DNA from: Nanobdellota archaeon
GTDB lineage: Archaea > Nanobdellota > Nanobdellia > SCGC-AAA011-G17 > GW2011-AR17
DNA: 43,814 nucleotides
Direction: 5' to 3'
NCBI GenBank assembly: GCA_013329215.1
Contig: DUKS01000001.1
Span: forward strand, 1-43,814
The stretch's first letter is position 1; every line of letters starts with the position of its first letter. A program made the position numbers and the translations under genes. A model generated the notes under the pieces. That model was not told the DNA's origin, ran no database searches, and saw only the letters and a list, made by a program, of their open reading frames with translations. Positions 39,050 through 43,814 of this stretch are shown piece by piece.

Positions 39050-42000
39050 ATGAAAACCATGAAAACGCTGATATTGGGCCTTGTAATGGCGTGCCTGATG
39101 CTGTCCGCAGTGGGGGCGGTAAGTGCGGCATGCTCTATTACTGTTTCTACTCCTGCTTCAGGGGATAAATGGGCGGGAACAGAGTTAATTGAATGGACAG
39201 CTACAGGCTGTGGGAATGATTTTGATATATTCCAGAACCACAACGGCGCAGGCTATCCTTCTGTAACAACGGGCAATATAGCGGATAATTTTCATTCCAC
39301 GGAAAACACTTATGTTTGGGATACGTCTTCCGTTTCTGATGGGGGCAGCTATAAGATTAAAGTGTGTAAAATAAACACCCATTCTTCTTGTGATGCATCA
39401 GCCCAATTTAGGATAGACAATACAAAACCGACAGTTTCTATAAAATCCCCTGCAGAAGGGAGCAGTATCAGCGGGACAATAAAAATAAAAGCAAGCGCCT
39501 CGGATAGCGGTAGCGGAATTGCCAAAGTTGAGTTTTGGCATGCAAGCATCAGTACAAAAATAGGCGAGGATACATCTTCACACTATTCAATTAACTGGAA
39601 TACAACTGCTGTTTCTGACGGAAGCCATGATATATGGGCTGTTGCATATGACAAGGCTGGGAATTATATTAGCTCAGGCTTAGTGCAGGTCAATGTTGAT
39701 AATTGCATAGACCGCGATGGTGATGGATATTACGTTACCTCGACCGGGGGCTCATGCGGAGATGTTGACTGTGATGATACTCAATTTTTGTATGCAGATG
39801 CTGACGGTGACGGTGCAGGTAGTGGTTTCCCTGTAGCTTGCGGTGTAAATACAAATACAGACTGTGATGATACAAATAATGCAGTCAATCCAAGCGCAAC
39901 AGAAGTATGCAATGGCGTTGATGATAATTGCGACGCGCTCGTAGACAATGACCTTACAGCCCCGCTTAATCTTCTTCAAGAGGGAGTATGCGAAGGCTCA
40001 AGAATGACCTGCGGCGGAGTTGCAGGGTGGGGAGATAATTATTTATCTGTTGATAATTATGAAACTACCGAAACAACATGTGACGGTTCAGACAATGATT
40101 GCGATGGAACTGCTGATGAAGATGTGACAACAACATTCTATGCAGATGATGACGGAGACTCATATGGGAACAGAGTAATTTCAACCGACGCATGCGCTGC
40201 TTCAACAGGATTTGTTGCAGATAACACAGACTGCGATGACAATGATGTAGCTTTGAACCCTGCAACGGTCTGGTACAAAGACGTGGATAATGATTTGTAC
40301 TCAAATGGCGACACTTACGTTCAATGTGTGCAGCCTGAGGGTTACAATCTTGCCAGCGAACTGACAGCAACAAGCGGTGACTGCGATGATTCAAGTGATG
40401 CTGTTAATCCAAGCGCAACAGAGTTCTGCAATACTATTGATGACAACTGCGACGGCACTGTCGATGAAGATACTGCAGTGGATGCTTTAACATGGTTTGA
40501 AGACACTGATGGTGATTTTTCCGGGGATGCAGCAAGCCCAACCGCATCTTGCACTCAACCGGAGGGATATGTATCAAACAGCGATGACTTGTGTGTTAGC
40601 GACCCAGATAAGAACGCTGAAGAGATATGCGGATGCGGTGTAGCAGATACAGATTCTGACGGCGATAGCACAGCTGATTGTTTTGATGCATGTGTTGATG
40701 ACATCTTTAAAACCGAAGCAGGAATATGCGGTTGCGGGGTATTAGATGTAGACTCAGACTCAGATGGCACAGCTGACTGCATGGATGGTTGTGTCGATGA
40801 TATCTTTAAAACCGATGAAGGAGTATGCGGCTGCGGTGTAGAAGACACAGATGCAGACGGCGACGGAATAGCAAATTGTAATGACAATTGCGATGCAGTT
40901 GCAAACCCTGACCAGTCTGATATGGATGGAGATGGAGTAGGCGATGCATGCGATAATTGCGCAAGTGCTGCAAACCCAACCCAAGTTGATGCGGAGGGTG
41001 ACGGGATAGGAGACTCGTGCGACAATTGCCAATTAACACAAAACCAAGACCAGGCAGATGGGGACATTGATGGCATAGGGAATGCCTGCGACTTATATTA
41101 TTGCAGTATAACCAACGAAGGTATTGAAACCTGCGATGGATTAGACAATAACTGCGATGAAGCCGTTGATGAGAGCGTTACATCTGAATTTTACTTTGAT
41201 GGTGATGGCGACTCATTTGGGGACCCGGAATCATCAGCTCGGGCCTGTTCTGTGCCAATAGGGTTTGTAGATGACAACACCGATTGCAATGATGATGACG
41301 AGAGCATAAATTCAGATGCAACCGAACTCTGCAATGGCATTGATGACGACTGCGACGGCGAAACAGATGAGGGAAACTTCACGGATGCAGACTCGGACGG
41401 GATAAAAGACTGTGTTGACACAGACAATGACAATGACGGCGTTGATGACTCCGATGACCTGATTGAGGGAATAGGCTCTGATGTGAATACAAATATCCCT
41501 GGCCTCATGTTCTTGGTTGATGATGTGCAGGATGCAGACAATTATGCAGGAGCAGGCAATGTAACATTTGCAGATTCTGCAACAGGTGAAACCTTCGTGG
41601 AGTTCAGCTATGACTTCAGCGCAGGCGAGGCATTGGACTTAAGCAAGATAAACATCACCCTTGGCGAAGGCTCAATAATAATCAAAGGCATTAACCTTAC
41701 AGGCCAGAACGCAACAAAAACAGCATACCTGAACCGCACAGGCAGCAGCAACACGCTTTGCGTGATAGATAATGAAGTGGACTCGATAAGCGTTGAGGGG
41801 GACTGCTCAAATGGTGCCAGGGTTGTTTGCGACGGCAGCGCTTACGGCGCATATAAATGCAATATTGTAGGAAACAAGTATAAGGTGGAAGGCTTAATGC
41901 ACTCAGCAATCGCAGAGTACAGCGCACCAGCAGCACAGGCAGCTGCAGCTACAGGAGGCTATAGTGGAAGTTTAATTGTAGTCGGGCCGAGGGAAAACAC

Positions 42001-42304
42001 GCCAAAGCCTGCCGAAACACCAGCTGGAAAAGCAGAAGAAACTGAAAGCGCTGAAACAGAACCAAAGGAAGAAACACAAACAGAGGAAACACCTGTGCAA
42101 AGCGCGGCTCCGGTTGAAGCCCCCCAGGGAAGATTCAGCGGGCTTACAGGAAGGGTTATCAACCGCCTGAAAAGCGTCCCAAGCTCATGGTTCCAGATAG
42201 CAGGCGTATCAGTCATCTTGATTATGGGAGCGGGCATTGCGGATTACTTCTATAACAGAAGAAAGCATTCACGGCCAAAACAGTTCTATAAGCCCAAAAA
42301 TTAA
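39050..42304 (+). CDS. Giant surface protein with Ig-like domain, MopE and thrombospondin type 3 calcium-binding repeats
   Basis: A 1,084-residue protein. It starts with a signal peptide ([20 protein letters not shown]) and two beta-sandwich regions, the second a Big_9-type Ig domain ([18 protein letters not shown]). About 550 residues of Asp/Cys repeats follow: MopE-type units ([32 protein letters not shown]) and thrombospondin type 3 units ([26 protein letters not shown]). Each DxDxDG-type loop can bind Ca. A beta domain, a Glu/Thr/Pro-rich stalk and a C-terminal membrane helix ([21 protein letters not shown]) complete it. ATG 39050 begins the signal peptide; a GTG at 39026 is less likely. 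The repeat region is AT-richer than neighbours, and it separates gatD from gatE, both hinting at insertion or transfer. Confidence 0.88.
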   Translation: MKTMKTLILGLVMACLMLSAVGAVSAACSITVSTPASGDKWAGTELIEWTATGCGNDFDIFQNHNGAGYPSVTTGNIADNFHSTENTYVWDTSSVSDGGSYKIKVCKINTHSSCDASAQFRIDNTKPTVSIKSPAEGSSISGTIKIKASASDSGSGIAKVEFWHASISTKIGEDTSSHYSINWNTTAVSDGSHDIWAVAYDKAGNYISSGLVQVNVDNCIDRDGDGYYVTSTGGSCGDVDCDDTQFLYADADGDGAGSGFPVACGVNTNTDCDDTNNAVNPSATEVCNGVDDNCDALVDNDLTAPLNLLQEGVCEGSRMTCGGVAGWGDNYLSVDNYETTETTCDGSDNDCDGTADEDVTTTFYADDDGDSYGNRVISTDACAASTGFVADNTDCDDNDVALNPATVWYKDVDNDLYSNGDTYVQCVQPEGYNLASELTATSGDCDDSSDAVNPSATEFCNTIDDNCDGTVDEDTAVDALTWFEDTDGDFSGDAASPTASCTQPEGYVSNSDDLCVSDPDKNAEEICGCGVADTDSDGDSTADCFDACVDDIFKTEAGICGCGVLDVDSDSDGTADCMDGCVDDIFKTDEGVCGCGVEDTDADGDGIANCNDNCDAVANPDQSDMDGDGVGDACDNCASAANPTQVDAEGDGIGDSCDNCQLTQNQDQADGDIDGIGNACDLYYCSITNEGIETCDGLDNNCDEAVDESVTSEFYFDGDGDSFGDPESSARACSVPIGFVDDNTDCNDDDESINSDATELCNGIDDDCDGETDEGNFTDADSDGIKDCVDTDNDNDGVDDSDDLIEGIGSDVNTNIPGLMFLVDDVQDADNYAGAGNVTFADSATGETFVEFSYDFSAGEALDLSKINITLGEGSIIIKGINLTGQNATKTAYLNRTGSSNTLCVIDNEVDSISVEGDCSNGARVVCDGSAYGAYKCNIVGNKYKVEGLMHSAIAEYSAPAAQAAAATGGYSGSLIVVGPRENTPKPAETPAGKAEETESAETEPKEETQTEETPVQSAAPVEAPQGRFSGLTGRVINRLKSVPSSWFQIAGVSVILIMGAGIADYFYNRRKHSRPKQFYKPKN

Positions 42305-42367
42305 ATTGTTCTCCGGATACATTGCCCGCGATAGTTTTTTAAACACCCGCCCTTTTATCAAATACCA

Positions 42368-43789
42368 ATGGAAGACTACCAAAAGCTCGGCTTCAGGTGC
42401 GGCATTGAAATACACCAGCAATTAGAAACGCATAAATTATTCTGCAGCTGCCCTTCGCTTGTAAACGATGAAAACAGGCCTGAGATTATAATAAAAAGGA
42501 AGATAAGGGCTGTCGCGGGAGAGACAGGAGAAATAGACAAGGCAGCCGCCTTTGAAAAGCAGAGGAACAGGGCATTCATATATGAAGCCTGCAGGACAAG
42601 CAGCTGTTTGGTGGAGCTTGATGAAGAGCCGCCGCATGAAGTAAACCGGGATGCGCTAACGATCGCATTAGAAATAGTTTTGCTGTTGAATGCAAAGCCT
42701 GTAAGCCAGATACAGTTCATGAGAAAAACAGTCATTGACGGCTCAAATGTTTCGGGCTTCCAGAGAACTGCATTGATTGCAACAGACGGCTTTATTGAAA
42801 CTTCAAAAGGAAAAGTCGCAGTTCCCACAATCTGCCTGGAAGAAGAGGCTGCCAAGAAAATTAAAGAGGAAAACAACACAGTAACCTACCGCCTTGACAG
42901 GTTAGGGGTTTCATTGGTTGAAATAGCGACAGACGCAAGCATAAAAGACCCGGAGCATGCAAAGGAATGCGCTTCAATCATAGGCATGGCATTAAGGTCA
43001 ACAGGCAAGGTAAAAAGAGGCATTGGCACAATAAGGCAGGACGTGAATGTTTCAATAGCAGGCAGGGCAAGGGTAGAGCTGAAGGGATTCCAGGAACTGA
43101 AAAGCATGCCTTTGGTTATTGCAAACGAAGTGAAAAGGCAGATGGCTTTAACAGAATCAAAGCCTGAAGTGCGCAAGGCAAACCCGAACGGCACAAGCGA
43201 GTTTTTGCGCCCAATGCCTGGCGCAGCAAGAATGTATCCTGAAACAGATGTGAAGCAGATTATTGTCACCGGCGAAATGATTGGCTCTATTGTAATTCCT
43301 GAACTGCTCACTGAAAAAGCCGAGAAGCTTGAAAAGAAATATGGGCTTAACACGGATTTGGCAAAAGAAGTGCTTGACACGGACTTTGAGTTTGGAGAGC
43401 TTGTGAAACTGCTCCCGCAGGTTGAGCCGACATTTATCGCGACTGCAATCACCGCCTATCCCAAAGAGCTTAAAAGAAGATTCAATCTTGAGCCTGAAAC
43501 GGTTTCGGGAAACGCATACAAAGAGATTCTCGGCTATCTTAATGAAGGGAAGATTGCAAAAGAGGCTGTGATTGAGCTTATGGCTGACGCTGCTTCAGGG
43601 AAGAAGATAGACATTTCCCGCTTTGCAACAGTGTCTGCCGGAGACCTGAAAGGCGAGCTCAGGAAGATAATTGATGCAAACAAGGGCGCTTCAATGGGCG
43701 CTTTGATGGGAGAAGCGATGAAGAAGTTCCGCGGCAAGGCAGACGGCAAGAAGATAATGGATACGCTGAAGGCTTTATTGGAACAGTGA
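42368..43789 (+). CDS. gatE: Glu-tRNA(Gln) amidotransferase subunit E, lacking the insertion domain
   Basis: A 473-residue GatB/GatE-family subunit that activates Glu-tRNA(Gln) with ATP and amidates it using ammonia from GatD. The core is clear: GFRCGIEIHQQLETHKLFC, RLDRLGVSLVEIATD, GIGTIRQDVNVSIAGRARVE, ELKSMPLVIANEVKRQ and FLRPMPGAARMYPETD. The helical and tail (YqeY) domains follow, ending GALMGEAMKKFRGKADGKKI. Archaeal GatE is usually about 620 residues because an AspRS-like GAD insertion sits between the E-V-x-R-Q and R-P-M-P-G segments. Here they are only about 30 residues apart, so the insertion is missing. It is still GatE by those motifs and by its partner gatD. A TATA-like ttttttaaacac lies about 25 nt upstream. 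Confidence 0.93.
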   Translation: MEDYQKLGFRCGIEIHQQLETHKLFCSCPSLVNDENRPEIIIKRKIRAVAGETGEIDKAAAFEKQRNRAFIYEACRTSSCLVELDEEPPHEVNRDALTIALEIVLLLNAKPVSQIQFMRKTVIDGSNVSGFQRTALIATDGFIETSKGKVAVPTICLEEEAAKKIKEENNTVTYRLDRLGVSLVEIATDASIKDPEHAKECASIIGMALRSTGKVKRGIGTIRQDVNVSIAGRARVELKGFQELKSMPLVIANEVKRQMALTESKPEVRKANPNGTSEFLRPMPGAARMYPETDVKQIIVTGEMIGSIVIPELLTEKAEKLEKKYGLNTDLAKEVLDTDFEFGELVKLLPQVEPTFIATAITAYPKELKRRFNLEPETVSGNAYKEILGYLNEGKIAKEAVIELMADAASGKKIDISRFATVSAGDLKGELRKIIDANKGASMGALMGEAMKKFRGKADGKKIMDTLKALLEQ

Positions 43790-43814
43790 TTACCTGAATT
43801 TCTGCTAGTTTTTA

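Noticed and set aside
40555-41541. Long Ser/Pro-rich open frames on the minus strand inside the giant surface-protein gene
   Set aside because: They mirror the Asp/Cys codon repeats of the real gene and have no start signals or family features.

Overview
The window looks like a chromosomal segment from an archaeon, most likely a small-genome DPANN-type lineage (Woesearchaeota/Pacearchaeota-like). This is inferred from gene content, not from a marker tree. Archaeal signs are GatD and GatE of the tRNA-dependent glutamine pathway, a DUF357 protein, a COG2112 kinase, an AglH-type GlcNAc-1-P transferase, FtsZ, a HerA/DUF87 ATPase and a form III-type RuBisCO. TATA boxes also lie about 22-28 nt upstream of many start codons, the pattern expected for leaderless archaeal transcripts. 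Genes are packed tightly on both strands, with many convergent gaps of under 10 nt. No rRNA, tRNA, CRISPR array or intact insertion sequence was seen.

Layout. 1-8.5 kb: start of an endonuclease III-like glycosylase, an ATP-cone/nuclease protein that seems to start at a non-standard codon, a zinc-ribbon membrane protein, a paired inactive/active M16 peptidase operon, RuBisCO, a GlcNAc-1-P transferase and two multispanning membrane proteins. 8.5-11.6 kb: a two-gene operon of surface proteins, one an alpha/alpha-toroid plus Cys-rich repeats and the other rich in N-glycosylation sequons. 11.6-15.2 kb: small housekeeping and unknown genes (COG2112 kinase, a 53-residue zinc finger, thymidylate kinase, DUF357). 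15.3-22.3 kb: mutL and mutS enclosing a small accessory island with a PIN toxin gene broken by an in-frame TAG, a ribbon-helix-helix protein, a caspase-like lipoprotein with an EF-hand, and a divergent winged-helix regulator over repeated GGTAACC sites. 22.4-31.6 kb: an unusual P-loop protein, PIN and HIT proteins (the HIT protein has lost its catalytic histidine), a glycosyltransferase, a SAM-dependent enzyme, a HAD phosphatase, a two-domain ThyX and a HerA-like ATPase. 31.6-37.6 kb: three membrane-anchored surface proteins downstream of ftsZ, with three structured intergenic regions. 37.7-43.8 kb: gatD and gatE, separated by a gene for a 1,085-residue Ca-binding-repeat surface protein.

How parts fit together. 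ThyX and thymidylate kinase give dTMP then dTDP. MutS and an endonuclease-type MutL give a mismatch-repair pair that is unusual for archaea. GatD and GatE together amidate Glu-tRNA(Gln). RuBisCO of this kind normally works in the AMP/nucleoside salvage pathway, whose other enzymes are not in this window. The surface proteins carry many N-X-S/T sequons, and the GlcNAc-1-P transferase would start the glycan used on them.

The most unusual items are the caspase-like/EF-hand lipoprotein with its repeated operator and divergent regulator, an array of hairpins sharing a CGCCAA loop with different but complementary stems upstream of ftsZ, an alternating inverted-repeat cluster at 31.64-31.82 kb, the ThyX whose signature motif is split between two domains, the HIT protein lacking its nucleophile, and a GatE lacking the usual insertion domain.
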